Source of the DNA: Geotalea sp. SG265
GTDB taxonomy: Bacteria; Desulfobacterota; Desulfuromonadia; Geobacterales; Geobacteraceae
Assembly: GCF_022808985.1 (NCBI RefSeq)
Contig: NZ_JAKZFT010000008.1
Coordinates: forward strand, 102,649-166,648
Reading direction: 5' to 3'
DNA length: 64,000 bases
The position numbers were made by a program, and so were the translations under genes. The number at the start of each line of letters is the position of its first letter. The stretch's first letter is position 1. Below are positions 46,800 to 55,464 of the stretch, piece after piece. A model generated the notes under the pieces. That model was not told where the DNA came from, searched no databases, and saw nothing but the letters and a program-made list of their open reading frames with translations.

Positions 46800-48323
46800 C
46801 TAGGGGGGGTGGATGACCAGATGCCGCTCCGGCTCGCTCCCGGTGCTCTGGGCGATGAGGTTGGAACGGATCGCCAGCCGGTGCTGCATCTTGCGCAAAA
46901 CGGGGCGGCGCGGACTCAATGCCACCGGCACCCCTTCGGCAAGCACCTTTTCGATTGCCTGCTCCGTCTCCCGGACCGTCTCCTGCACCTCCTCCTCGTC
47001 CACCCCTTGTATGATATTGAAATAGTTCTGCAACAGCCGCCGCATGTCCGAAGCGGAATTCCGCTTGATCAGCTGCAGAGAGGCTTCGCCGGCATCGAGA
47101 ATCTTTTTCAGCCGCATATCATCGGAGCGGGAACGAAGGGCAATGACCAGATCGGCCTGCTCGGGACTTCCCACCGTGCGGGCTTCCAGGCGCAGGTCCC
47201 TGATGACCCTTTCCAGCAGATCCCGGCTCAACGCGTAGGGATAGAGGCGTGCGGGTCCTTCCCGGGGCCGGGCAGGAGCCGGCGGGAGAAGAGCCTCCGG
47301 TGCGGGGATTTCCGCCACATGGACTTGGCCGTTCGTCCAGCGTTCCCGCCGCTCGCCCCGGGTCCCCCTTCCCCGCAGCAGGCTGTCCACCGCCACCGCC
47401 GTATTCCGGTGTATCACCACCTCGTCCCGGTCCACCAGCTCGACGACGATATCGAAGGTGGGAGGGCTCTTACGCTCGGTGATCGTTTTCATAGTCCCAC
47501 GGTGCCGGGCTTCCTCGTCGCTCAAGGTCACAGTCTGCACCCCGCCGATGAGGTCGGAGAGGGTGGGATTGACAATGAGATTCTCCAAGGTGTTGCCGTG
47601 GGCTGTACCCACCAGCTGCACCCCGCGCTCGGCGATGGTGCGCGCCGCAGCCGCTTCCTCCTGAGTGCCTATCTCATCGACAATGATCACCTCGGGCATG
47701 TGGTTCTCAACCGCCTCGATCATGACCGCGTGCTGCCGCTCCGGCCGCGGCACCTGCATGCGGCGGGCGCCGCCGATGCCGGGATGGGGAATATCTCCAT
47801 CGCCGCCGATCTCATTGGAGGTATCAATGACGATGACCCGTTTGTGCAGCTCATCGGCCAGGACCCGTGCCATTTCCCGCAATTTAGTCGTCTTGCCGAC
47901 CCCGGGTGGACCGAGAAGGAGGATGTTCTGACTGTCGTTCAACAGGTCCCGCAGAAGCTCGATAGTGCCCAATACCGCCCGCCCCACCCGGAGCGTCAGT
48001 CCAATGATCTGCCCCTTGCGGTTTCTGATTCCCGAAATGCGATGTAGCGTCCGCTCGATGCCCGCCCGGTTCTCGCCGGTGAATTCACCTGTCAGAGCCA
48101 CGACGTGGGCGATGTCCTCGTGGGCCACCGGACGCTCGCCCAAGGCAACCACCTTCTCTGGAAAACGCGCCTGAGGGATTCTTCCCAGATCCATCACCAC
48201 CTCGATCAGCTGCTCCAGGGGCTGCTCGCGCAGATGCGCCTGGAAATCAGCCGGCAGCGTCATAATCAGAAGCTGGATATCATCCACGTCTCTGGAGCCG
48301 TTACCCCCCTTTTTTGTCGCCAC
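46800..48323 (-). CDS. R3H and AAA ATPase, SpoIIIAA-like
   Basis: 507 residues. The ATPase domain (about 70-330) has LLLGPPGVGKTTKLREMA (Walker A), VIIVDEIGTQEEAAAART (Walker B), GTAHGN and a SpoIIIAA-type N-terminal half. A C-terminal R3H-like segment (about 430-507) binds single-stranded nucleic acid. The GTG at 48323 is chosen for GGGGAGGGG directly upstream; an in-frame codon at 48413 has none. Related proteins occur in cyanobacteria and Gram-positives. The likely role is nucleic-acid-linked ATPase; no specific process is known. Confidence 0.82.
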   Translation of the reverse strand: MATKKGGNGSRDVDDIQLLIMTLPADFQAHLREQPLEQLIEVVMDLGRIPQARFPEKVVALGERPVAHEDIAHVVALTGEFTGENRAGIERTLHRISGIRNRKGQIIGLTLRVGRAVLGTIELLRDLLNDSQNILLLGPPGVGKTTKLREMARVLADELHKRVIVIDTSNEIGGDGDIPHPGIGGARRMQVPRPERQHAVMIEAVENHMPEVIIVDEIGTQEEAAAARTIAERGVQLVGTAHGNTLENLIVNPTLSDLIGGVQTVTLSDEEARHRGTMKTITERKSPPTFDIVVELVDRDEVVIHRNTAVAVDSLLRGRGTRGERRERWTNGQVHVAEIPAPEALLPPAPARPREGPARLYPYALSRDLLERVIRDLRLEARTVGSPEQADLVIALRSRSDDMRLKKILDAGEASLQLIKRNSASDMRRLLQNYFNIIQGVDEEEVQETVRETEQAIEKVLAEGVPVALSPRRPVLRKMQHRLAIRSNLIAQSTGSEPERHLVIHPP

Positions 48324-48464
48324 TGTCCCCTCCCCGTCCTGAATCCTCAGGAAAAAGTGTATCTTCTCCTGAACCAATGACAATAAAAAGCGCGTCCGGT
48401 TTCCCGCAGCCATCCCCTGTGTTACTATTAAGCAAGACTCATTTTCCGCCGAACGGAGAAAGCC

Positions 48465-49205
48465 ATGGTTTTCCCCAAAACCAGCGGGGAGGCGATCCTT
48501 GCAGCCATGCTAGCCCATGACCAGTTGGCGGTCTACGGCCAGCTCCTTGAGGCGGCAGAAAGATTTGGCCTGAGGCTCGCCATCGGCGGCGGGCTTGCCC
48601 TCTCCGCCTATTCGGGATACGTGCGGAACACTAAGGACATGGATCTGTACGTGGTGGAGCCCGATCAAAAAAAACTGATCAAACTCATGGCGGACCAGGG
48701 CTTCGCCGAGTACAACGCAGTTGATTACGATCCCACCTGGAGCTACCGTGGCACCCGGCGTGGGTTCGTGGTTGACCTCCTCTGGAAGATGCTTAACGGA
48801 CGGGGGGCGGTGGATGAAGTCTGGACATCGCGGGGCTGGGAGTTGACGGTACGCGGGGTCAAACTGCGGCTGATCCCGCCGGAAGAGCTGGCTTGGTCGA
48901 AACTCTATATCCTGCGCCGGGAGCGGGCCGACTGGCCCGATATCCTCAACATCATCTTTGCCCAGGGGCCGGAGATGGACTGGGAGCGACTGTTTGCCAG
49001 GGTCGGTGAAGACATGCCGGTGCTGACCTCGCTGATGAGCCTCTTCTGCTGGATGTGCCCCGGCCGGGCGGCCGCTCTGCCCCGCTTCATCTGGGCGAGG
49101 CTCGGCATGGAGCAGAGGCCGCCTGAGCACGACGGACCGTTGATTGCGAGGGGACGGACGACCCTTTTCAAGGCTGATGACTGGTTTACAGCGGAGGTGC
49201 GCTAA
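48465..49205 (+). CDS. Nucleotidyltransferase-fold protein
   Basis: 246 residues. LAIGGGLALSAYSGYVRNTKDMDLYV is the GG...DxD core of an NTase fold (about 39-64), and LIPPEELAWSKLYILRRERADWPD resembles the C-terminal region of AbiEii-like or MNT-type proteins. There is no partner antitoxin gene, so a toxin role is not supported. The stop overlaps the start of the TIM-barrel gene. Confidence 0.75.
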   Translation: MVFPKTSGEAILAAMLAHDQLAVYGQLLEAAERFGLRLAIGGGLALSAYSGYVRNTKDMDLYVVEPDQKKLIKLMADQGFAEYNAVDYDPTWSYRGTRRGFVVDLLWKMLNGRGAVDEVWTSRGWELTVRGVKLRLIPPEELAWSKLYILRRERADWPDILNIIFAQGPEMDWERLFARVGEDMPVLTSLMSLFCWMCPGRAAALPRFIWARLGMEQRPPEHDGPLIARGRTTLFKADDWFTAEVR

Positions 49206-49975
49206 TGCGGATCGGCGCCATGAATCACCCGAGACACCGGGTCGAGGATGAAATATTGTGGATGGCAGAGATGGGGCTCGATTTCATCGACCTTACCCTG
49301 GAGCCCCCTGCCGCCGGCCACTGGCAGATCGACGTGGGTTCCGTCCAGGAACTCCTGAAGGAAACAGGGCTGGGGGTCATCGGTCATACCGCATATTATC
49401 TACCCCTGGGGCATCCCTTTGAAGAGGTCCGCGAAGGTGCGGTGGAGGCCTTTGCCAGCACCCTTCAGACACTGGCCCGCCTGGGGGCGTGCTGTATGAA
49501 CATCCATCCCGATTTCAAGGCCCCCATGCACGACGCGAGCTTCTCCGTGGAGCAGAACCTGAAGAGCATCCGTGAGCTGCTCCCCCTGGCCCGCCGCCTG
49601 GATATGGAGCTGATGATCGAGAACCTGCCGAGAGACATTAACAATGTGCAGCAGTTGGGGCGTTTCCTGGACCCCGTTCCCGAACTGGGCCTGCATCTGG
49701 ACATCGGCCATACGAACCTGCGGGTGCATCAGAACACCACGGCCGCCATCATGGAGCGCTACGGTCACCGGGTCCGGCACGTGCACCTCCACGACAACCG
49801 TGGAGACGACGATCTGCATCTGCCTTTGGGAGCAGGTACCCTGGACCTGGAAAGCTGCATCGGGAGCCTGAAGGCAGCCGGCTATGACGGGACGATCACC
49901 CTGGAGGTCTTTTCCCCGGACCGTGATTTGCTACGCTTCAGCGCCGACAAGCTGCGGCGTGTGTGGGAGGGGTAG
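49205..49975 (+). CDS. Xylose-isomerase-like TIM-barrel protein
   Basis: 256 residues. The AP endonuclease 2/sugar phosphate isomerase fold is shown by MELMIENLPRDINNVQQ, LHLDIGHTNLRVH and RHVHLHDNRGDDDLHLPLGAG, which supply the metal-binding His/Asp/Glu residues. The overlapping start with the NTase-fold gene indicates translational coupling. Substrate unknown. Confidence 0.85.
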   Translation: MRIGAMNHPRHRVEDEILWMAEMGLDFIDLTLEPPAAGHWQIDVGSVQELLKETGLGVIGHTAYYLPLGHPFEEVREGAVEAFASTLQTLARLGACCMNIHPDFKAPMHDASFSVEQNLKSIRELLPLARRLDMELMIENLPRDINNVQQLGRFLDPVPELGLHLDIGHTNLRVHQNTTAAIMERYGHRVRHVHLHDNRGDDDLHLPLGAGTLDLESCIGSLKAAGYDGTITLEVFSPDRDLLRFSADKLRRVWEG

Positions 49976-50014
49976 CTTAAAATTGAATAGTGCCGCAGTT
50001 CGGAGTGTGACCCT

Positions 50015-51415
50015 ATGGCAAAAGTGTGGCTGCATTTCAGGGGGGAATTTGACCGCAGGCAGCAGGAGCAGATCGTCACCCGGTTCGCTGCCGCTGGTGT
50101 TGCAACGGTCCCCTTTGAAGATGTCGCCGAGGGTGCCGGCATCATCTTTTTCGACGGAAAGTACGGTGACATCTGCGATTTTATTCGCATGACAAGCCAC
50201 CGGGGGCGTGAAAGAGTCATTGCCATATCTGCAGTCCAGCCACAGAACAGCTGGCAGCTCCTTGAGGCGGGGGCCTCGGATGTGCTGACCTGGGATGATC
50301 AAGGTACCGGCATTGAAGAAGTGGCTGACCGATTTGCCAGATGGCAGGAGGTGGATGACCTCCTGGAATCGTCGCTGATTACCGATAACCTGGTGGGTAA
50401 AAGCCACATCTGGAAGAACATTCTGCGGCAAGTCATCGAGGTGGCACGGTTTACCGACGCATCGGTACTGGTGACCGGCGAGTCGGGAACAGGAAAGGAG
50501 TTGGTTGCCCGGCTGGTGCATACCCTGGATGGGCGTGAGCGGAAACGGGACCTGATTGTGGTTGACGCCACAACCATCGTAGAAGGGCTTTGCGGCAGCG
50601 AGTTCTTCGGACACGAGAGGGGTGCTTTTACCGGCGCAGCAACTGCCCGTGACGGAGCCTTCGCCCTTGCCGATGGGGGTACACTGTTTTTGGATGAGAT
50701 CGGTGAGCTCCCCCTGGAACTCCAGGCGCAACTTCTGCGGGTGGTGCAGGAGCGGTGTTACAAAAGGATCGGAGGAAACAGCTGGCAAAAAACCCGGTTT
50801 CGCCTGGTCTGCGCCACCAACCGTGATCTTCTGGAGGAGGTTAAAAAAGGCCGTTTCCGCCACGACCTCTACTACCGCATTGCCGGCTGGGAATGTCGGC
50901 TGCCTCCACTGCGAGAACGTATGGAAGACATCCTTCCCCTGGCCAGGCACTTCATTGCCCTTTTCGACCGGAGTGTGCAGCCGCCACGACTGGACAGTGG
51001 AGTTGAAGAGTACCTGGTAGGACGCCAATACCCGGGAAATGTTCGGGACCTCAAGCTCCTCGTAAACCGGATCATGTACCGGCATGTGGGCAAAGGAGCC
51101 ATCACCATCGGCCATATACCGGAAGATGAGCGTCCTCCCCTCGACCCTGTCACCTCTGGCTGGTGCGATGCGTCATTCGAGCGGGCCATTCACCATGCTC
51201 TGCTCTTCGGAGTCGGCCTGAAAGAGATCGGTCGGGTCGCCGAAGACACGGCCGTCAACATAGCAGTAACCGCAGAGGAAGGAAACCTGCAGCGCGCAGC
51301 GAAAAGGCTGGGAGTGACCGACAGGGCATTGCAGCTGCGGCGGGCGGCACGGCACAATGGGCTGTTGCAGGCAGGGCAGGATACAACCTTGCCGGCCGTG
51401 CCAATCTATCAATGA
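50015..51415 (+). CDS. Sigma-54-dependent regulator with an atypical N-terminal domain
   Basis: 466 residues. The AAA+ domain (about 130-365) has GESGTGKELVARL, GAFTGAA (sigma-54 loop), TLFLDEIGELPLELQ and YPGNVRDLKLL. A Fis-type HTH ends the protein (NLQRAAKRLGVTDRALQLRRA). The N-terminal 120 residues have a receiver-like fold (IIFFDGKYGD, VIAISAVQ) but lack the acidic pair and clear phospho-Asp arrangement, so it may be a pseudo-receiver. No kinase is adjacent. The gene ends 7 bases into the convergent amidohydrolase. Confidence 0.88.
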   Translation: MAKVWLHFRGEFDRRQQEQIVTRFAAAGVATVPFEDVAEGAGIIFFDGKYGDICDFIRMTSHRGRERVIAISAVQPQNSWQLLEAGASDVLTWDDQGTGIEEVADRFARWQEVDDLLESSLITDNLVGKSHIWKNILRQVIEVARFTDASVLVTGESGTGKELVARLVHTLDGRERKRDLIVVDATTIVEGLCGSEFFGHERGAFTGAATARDGAFALADGGTLFLDEIGELPLELQAQLLRVVQERCYKRIGGNSWQKTRFRLVCATNRDLLEEVKKGRFRHDLYYRIAGWECRLPPLRERMEDILPLARHFIALFDRSVQPPRLDSGVEEYLVGRQYPGNVRDLKLLVNRIMYRHVGKGAITIGHIPEDERPPLDPVTSGWCDASFERAIHHALLFGVGLKEIGRVAEDTAVNIAVTAEEGNLQRAAKRLGVTDRALQLRRAARHNGLLQAGQDTTLPAVPIYQ

Positions 51416-52137
51416 TGGGAGATGAGGCGGCAAAGATTCCCCGCCAGGATGAGCCGTTCCTTTTCCGGTGGCAGCCCCAGGAGGCGCACCTTGGCCAGTT
51501 CAAGGCCAGGATGCAGCCATGGTCCATCGCTGCCGAACAGTATCTTTTCCGCTCCACCCCGTCTGACCGCCTCCTGGAGCAGGTCGAATCGGCGTACTCC
51601 GGAGGTATCGGCATAAATATTGGGATGTCGCGCCAAATGGTCGATCAATGCCAGCTGGGCCTGCCATTGGTCGGCAAAGCTCCCGAGATGGGGAATGATG
51701 AAATTCACGTCGGGATACTCCCGCGCCAGGAGCTCCACCACTGAGACCTCCCCCATCAGATCGTACAGAATCGGAATATGATAATGCCGTGCCCCTTCGC
51801 AGATCTCGCGGCTGATCCGTCCGTCATGGCGGTGCACCTTGATGCCGCGAAAGCCGCACTGTTCCACTGCCTCCTGCAAGAGGATGCCGACGCGGCCGCG
51901 GTCATTAACGGGATGTATGCAGGCGAAGCCGGCGAAACGACCGGGAGCACGCGAAACGATGTCGGCGACGCCGCGATTGGCAACCCGATAATCGGAGTGA
52001 AAGACAGAGAACAGGATGGTTTTGGAAACTCCGGCGTTGCTTGCCCGTCTCAGATACCTATCCAAAGGAGCGGCTGTGTCATAAGGTCCGGTGAGTCCAT
52101 CTCCTTTACCTGCGTGGCAATGGCAATCGATGATCAT
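51409..52137 (-). CDS. Amidohydrolase-family metal-dependent hydrolase
   Basis: 242 residues. The N-terminal MIIDCHCHAGKGDG (HxH metal ligands), HRHDGRIS, IPHLGSF and LFGSDGPWLHP fit the TatD/amidohydrolase TIM-barrel group. The start at 52137 has GGGGGGAAG upstream. The substrate cannot be predicted. It is last on the minus strand after the GIY-YIG gene. Confidence 0.85.
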   Translation of the reverse strand: MIIDCHCHAGKGDGLTGPYDTAAPLDRYLRRASNAGVSKTILFSVFHSDYRVANRGVADIVSRAPGRFAGFACIHPVNDRGRVGILLQEAVEQCGFRGIKVHRHDGRISREICEGARHYHIPILYDLMGEVSVVELLAREYPDVNFIIPHLGSFADQWQAQLALIDHLARHPNIYADTSGVRRFDLLQEAVRRGGAEKILFGSDGPWLHPGLELAKVRLLGLPPEKERLILAGNLCRLISHH

Positions 52138-52229
52138 GAAGCTTCCCCCCGGCGGTCTGCCCAGCTCGTTCACAGATGAGGATGGTGATTTTCGCACAGA
52201 GAAGGTTTTACCGCTCCGTTCCCGTCACC

Positions 52230-52835
52230 TTATCCGCAGAAGATCGGTCCGCTGACGGTTTCAACGCTGCCGTTGCCATAGATGATCTTGATTGAACCGG
52301 ATCCCTCGGTCCTGAGACACTCTCTCGCCTTGTTGCCTTCCGGCTCCCTGTTTTTCTTGATGAAATGCAGCTCCAGGGCACGCAGCAGCCCCTGCGATGC
52401 CGGTATTGGCCGCCACGGCTCATTCGGTCCCCGCGTCCGTACCTTGATCGATGCCCTAGGCGGTACCTTAATGCGTTTGATCTCGTACCAGGCCACTTCG
52501 ATGGGACGCAGCCAGCTGGAGAAGACCTCCGGTTTTATTTTGAAGTCATGGAACGTTTTTAGCCTGTTCTTGAACCTGGCATGTATGTTTTCTGCTTTCC
52601 CCACGTACCACAGCCTGCCGTTGCTGAAAATGAAATATATTCCGGGCCCGGCAGGCAGCCCGTCCGCCCACCCGGGGTAGGCCCGCTTCTTCAGAGGAGC
52701 CAATGCCACTTCAAAAGGAGAGGAGAGCAGCACTTCCCGGTCGGGCAGATGCTCCTTTTCCCAAAGGGATGTTTCCCCCTGCCACTCCCATTGGTGGCTG
52801 TGCTCACCTGGAAACCCATAGCCGTTCCCAATCAT
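52230..52835 (-). CDS. GIY-YIG domain protein
   Basis: 201 residues. GPGIYFIFSNGRLWYVGKA gives G65-I-Y and Y77-V-G, and R87 and a Glu in LLRALELHFIKK complete a GIY-YIG nuclease-like site. It has no extra DNA-binding domain. Length and context (25 bases downstream of the PLP-enzyme gene) suggest a member of the accessory operon, perhaps an endonuclease, but this is uncertain. Confidence 0.78.
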   Translation of the reverse strand: MIGNGYGFPGEHSHQWEWQGETSLWEKEHLPDREVLLSSPFEVALAPLKKRAYPGWADGLPAGPGIYFIFSNGRLWYVGKAENIHARFKNRLKTFHDFKIKPEVFSSWLRPIEVAWYEIKRIKVPPRASIKVRTRGPNEPWRPIPASQGLLRALELHFIKKNREPEGNKARECLRTEGSGSIKIIYGNGSVETVSGPIFCG

Positions 52836-52860
52836 TGCCCCCTCCTTCTGCTATTAGACC

Positions 52861-53916
52861 TTAGCAGGTTGCCCGTCGCAATGCGGCCAAGGCCTGATCG
52901 ACCATCAATGGCTGATGAAGTGCAGTAAGTATGAAGGTCAGCGCTGCGCCCGGACCGTTGCGCGACTGCTGCAAAACTGTTTTCACCCCATTGTCTGTAA
53001 GCCTTTCATGCAGGATTGTCCCCTCCGCCACACTCATCCCGCTCAGCGTCTGCATGGGGAAAAGGCCCGCAGTAGCATTAAAACCGGACCTTGCCGCTCC
53101 CTGACGAAACCTCTTTACCAGGTCAGCCAGCCGCAAGCGCAATGCATCCCCCCGCTGCCGGTTTATGGCAAGCGCCCGTTGGGCAGCGTGCACAGCGGCA
53201 ACGGAGGGAGGGCTGCAGTGGACCCGCGTCTCGCTCCTCTCCTCGAATCGTCCGATCATGGCGCTGCTGCCGCTCAATACCGCCAGCGGCGCGCCGAAGC
53301 CCTTGGCGAGCGAGGCAACGACGACAACATCCGGCCCGTTGACGCCAGACCAGCGCAGTACGCCCCCCCCGCCGCGCCCGTAAGGAGCGGCAGGCCCCGG
53401 TGATCGGCCAAAGATGCCAAGGGCCTGGGTATCGTCTATGACCAGTAACCCGCCGTAGTCCCTGGCACAGGAAAGATAATCATTCACCGGTGCAATTCGG
53501 CCGCAGGCAGGACAGAAGCCATCGGTGAGGATAATCGGCCTTGTCCCCCTTTGACAGCTGTCGAGCAGTCGGCGCAGAGCCTTGGGGCTGTAGTGGGCAA
53601 ACATCTGCGATATAGCGCCCCGCCCTGCCGCCCGCTCTACCCCCCATCGGGCAACCGGGTAGATGCCCGCATCCCAGAAAACCATGACCCCTTTTCCGCC
53701 AAAGATGCCGAACAGGTCCCAGAAGAGATGGAGGGTCGAGGAGCCCAGGATTCCCTCCTCGCAGCCCTGCAGCCGGGCAAGCGCCGCAGCCACTGCTTTG
53801 AAGCTTTCCGGTTCGGCAAGCGCCGCAGGTGATCCCAAGGTCAACGTTTTCCATTGTTTCAGGGCACAAGATGGGTGCCGAAGCCCCAGATATTGGGAAG
53901 AAGTAAAATTCAGCAC
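52861..53916 (-). CDS. Alpha-oxoamine-synthase-like PLP enzyme
   Basis: 351 residues of fold type I, in the BioF/KBL/CqsA (alpha-oxoamine synthase) group. The Schiff-base Lys is in VVVASLAKGFGAPLAVLSG; the PLP-contacting Asp pair is in LLVIDDTQALGIFG, where the usual His after Asp-Glu/Asp-Thr is Gln; GILGSSTLHLF is the N-terminal loop. The protein is shorter than BioF (about 385) and has no biotin genes nearby. The GTG start at 53916 has AGGG upstream. It may make an amino-ketone product; this is inference. Confidence 0.8.
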   Translation of the reverse strand: MLNFTSSQYLGLRHPSCALKQWKTLTLGSPAALAEPESFKAVAAALARLQGCEEGILGSSTLHLFWDLFGIFGGKGVMVFWDAGIYPVARWGVERAAGRGAISQMFAHYSPKALRRLLDSCQRGTRPIILTDGFCPACGRIAPVNDYLSCARDYGGLLVIDDTQALGIFGRSPGPAAPYGRGGGGVLRWSGVNGPDVVVVASLAKGFGAPLAVLSGSSAMIGRFEERSETRVHCSPPSVAAVHAAQRALAINRQRGDALRLRLADLVKRFRQGAARSGFNATAGLFPMQTLSGMSVAEGTILHERLTDNGVKTVLQQSRNGPGAALTFILTALHQPLMVDQALAALRRATC

Positions 53917-53925
53917 AGAGTCACC

Positions 53926-55464
53926 CTAAAAGCGCCCAGCGAACTTCATCTCCTCCTGGCGCTTCAAGTACACCCACGGTGGTGTGGCATCAACCGGCTC
54001 GGTAGTCAGATCGACACCGGTAACCGCCCGATAGGCATGGATATAACTCTGAATTTCCGGCTTCCAGTAACGGGCCCAGTTTTTGGCCTGCTGTTCAATG
54101 TTGGTGTTGACCCAGTCGCCATAGCGGATCGAGAGGAGGATCTGCTCGCCAAATGTGGCCAGGTCGTGGAAGTGGGTTATGGTCACATCATTCCAGCCCT
54201 GCAGCTTCTTCATGGAATCAACCGGCCCCATCCAAGGCTCGTTGTAGGGGACCATCATCCTTCCCCGCAGGAACTGCTGGGTCTCCGTGCGGGCCAGCAG
54301 CCACTTTTCGATCAGCATCTCCACCCGCGCCGTCCAGGGAAGATCGCCGAACTGGTTGTGGGCCCCCTCGGCCAGAATGAGATGAACCTCGCGTATGGCC
54401 TTCAGCAGAGGAAACGCGTCGGCTATGACGGTGGTATCTGCATCTTCCTTGTAAAAGATCGAAGTCCTGTGGAGCAGGTTGTGGAACGCCTCCAGGAACT
54501 TTGACCGGCTGTCGGCAGTGCGCAGCTTCGGCACCGCCTTTCCGTAAATGGTCAATCCATAATGGTGATCGTATTCGTAGGCCCTGCGTGCCACCGTCAG
54601 TCGGTTGTGCTCGTTCTGTATATATCCCCAGAGCAGGTTGTTCAGCGGTCTGAGTGGATCTATTTCCAGTTCGGCAAGAGGGTCCCGGTCGGAAAAGCCT
54701 CGCTTGTTCTGGAATCGCATGGCGATGGCGTTCATGGTCTGCACAAGCATCCCCTCTTCGAGCCAGTACGACCAGATCAGCTCGAGAAGGCTCGGGCAGG
54801 TGGCCCTGAAATCCAGTATGCCGCCGCAGTAGGGACTTTTCTTCTCCTCCGATTGCCAGTTATCCATCAACGCATTGAGAATGCGATCCAGGTAGGGAAG
54901 GTAGGTGGTATTACCCAGGTACTGTTGCAGGCGATCCTTAATTTCATTGAGACCGTCGGCCTCCTCAAAATTGATATAGCGGATTTTTTCCTCGTCCTCA
55001 TCGAACAGCGGGTCGCCGACCTTATCAATGACAACACCGCATTCCATGATGAGATAGATCTCGGTGGCAAACCGCAGCACGTTGTAAGAATCAATGGAAT
55101 TGATGCTGAGGCGTGCATCGAAATTCTTGAGATCCTTAAGCGGGTCGGCGCCTGGGGATTTGAAGAATTTCTTCTGCTCGTTGGGCAGATTGTCGCAAAA
55201 GACGTTATTGATGAAGTTCCTGTACCTTTCGAAACTGATTGCCGTCGTCCTGTTACGGATGGTGACCCACAGCGCCTGATCGTCGGTGCGGAATTCCTCC
55301 GGACGGGTCAGTGTAACCTCTTTCGGTTCTGCCACAGCCTTCCGCAACAGATCAGCTGCATCACCTGTGATCTTTATTCCCTCTTCAAGGGTCCGTTGGG
55401 CGCCCCTGGTGTCGGATCGTTTCCGAGTTATCTTGACATCAGCATCGATCTCGTCTTTTTTCAT
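53926..55464 (-). CDS. Large conserved protein of unknown function in the glycine-zipper cluster
   Basis: 512 residues, predominantly helical and without signal peptide, membrane segment or recognised domain. It is charged at the N-terminus (MKKDEIDADVKITRKRSD) and has Trp/Tyr-rich conserved-looking blocks in the middle and C-terminal part. GGAGG precedes the start at 55464, which overlaps the protease stop by an ATGA. Its position between a protease and a PLP enzyme marks it as a core member. I do not recognise the family. Confidence 0.8.
   Translation of the reverse strand: MKKDEIDADVKITRKRSDTRGAQRTLEEGIKITGDAADLLRKAVAEPKEVTLTRPEEFRTDDQALWVTIRNRTTAISFERYRNFINNVFCDNLPNEQKKFFKSPGADPLKDLKNFDARLSINSIDSYNVLRFATEIYLIMECGVVIDKVGDPLFDEDEEKIRYINFEEADGLNEIKDRLQQYLGNTTYLPYLDRILNALMDNWQSEEKKSPYCGGILDFRATCPSLLELIWSYWLEEGMLVQTMNAIAMRFQNKRGFSDRDPLAELEIDPLRPLNNLLWGYIQNEHNRLTVARRAYEYDHHYGLTIYGKAVPKLRTADSRSKFLEAFHNLLHRTSIFYKEDADTTVIADAFPLLKAIREVHLILAEGAHNQFGDLPWTARVEMLIEKWLLARTETQQFLRGRMMVPYNEPWMGPVDSMKKLQGWNDVTITHFHDLATFGEQILLSIRYGDWVNTNIEQQAKNWARYWKPEIQSYIHAYRAVTGVDLTTEPVDATPPWVYLKRQEEMKFAGRF

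Noticed and set aside
48465..49205. AbiE-type toxin-antitoxin module
   Set aside because: The NTase fold is present but no AbiEi-like partner is adjacent, and it is coupled to a TIM-barrel gene instead.
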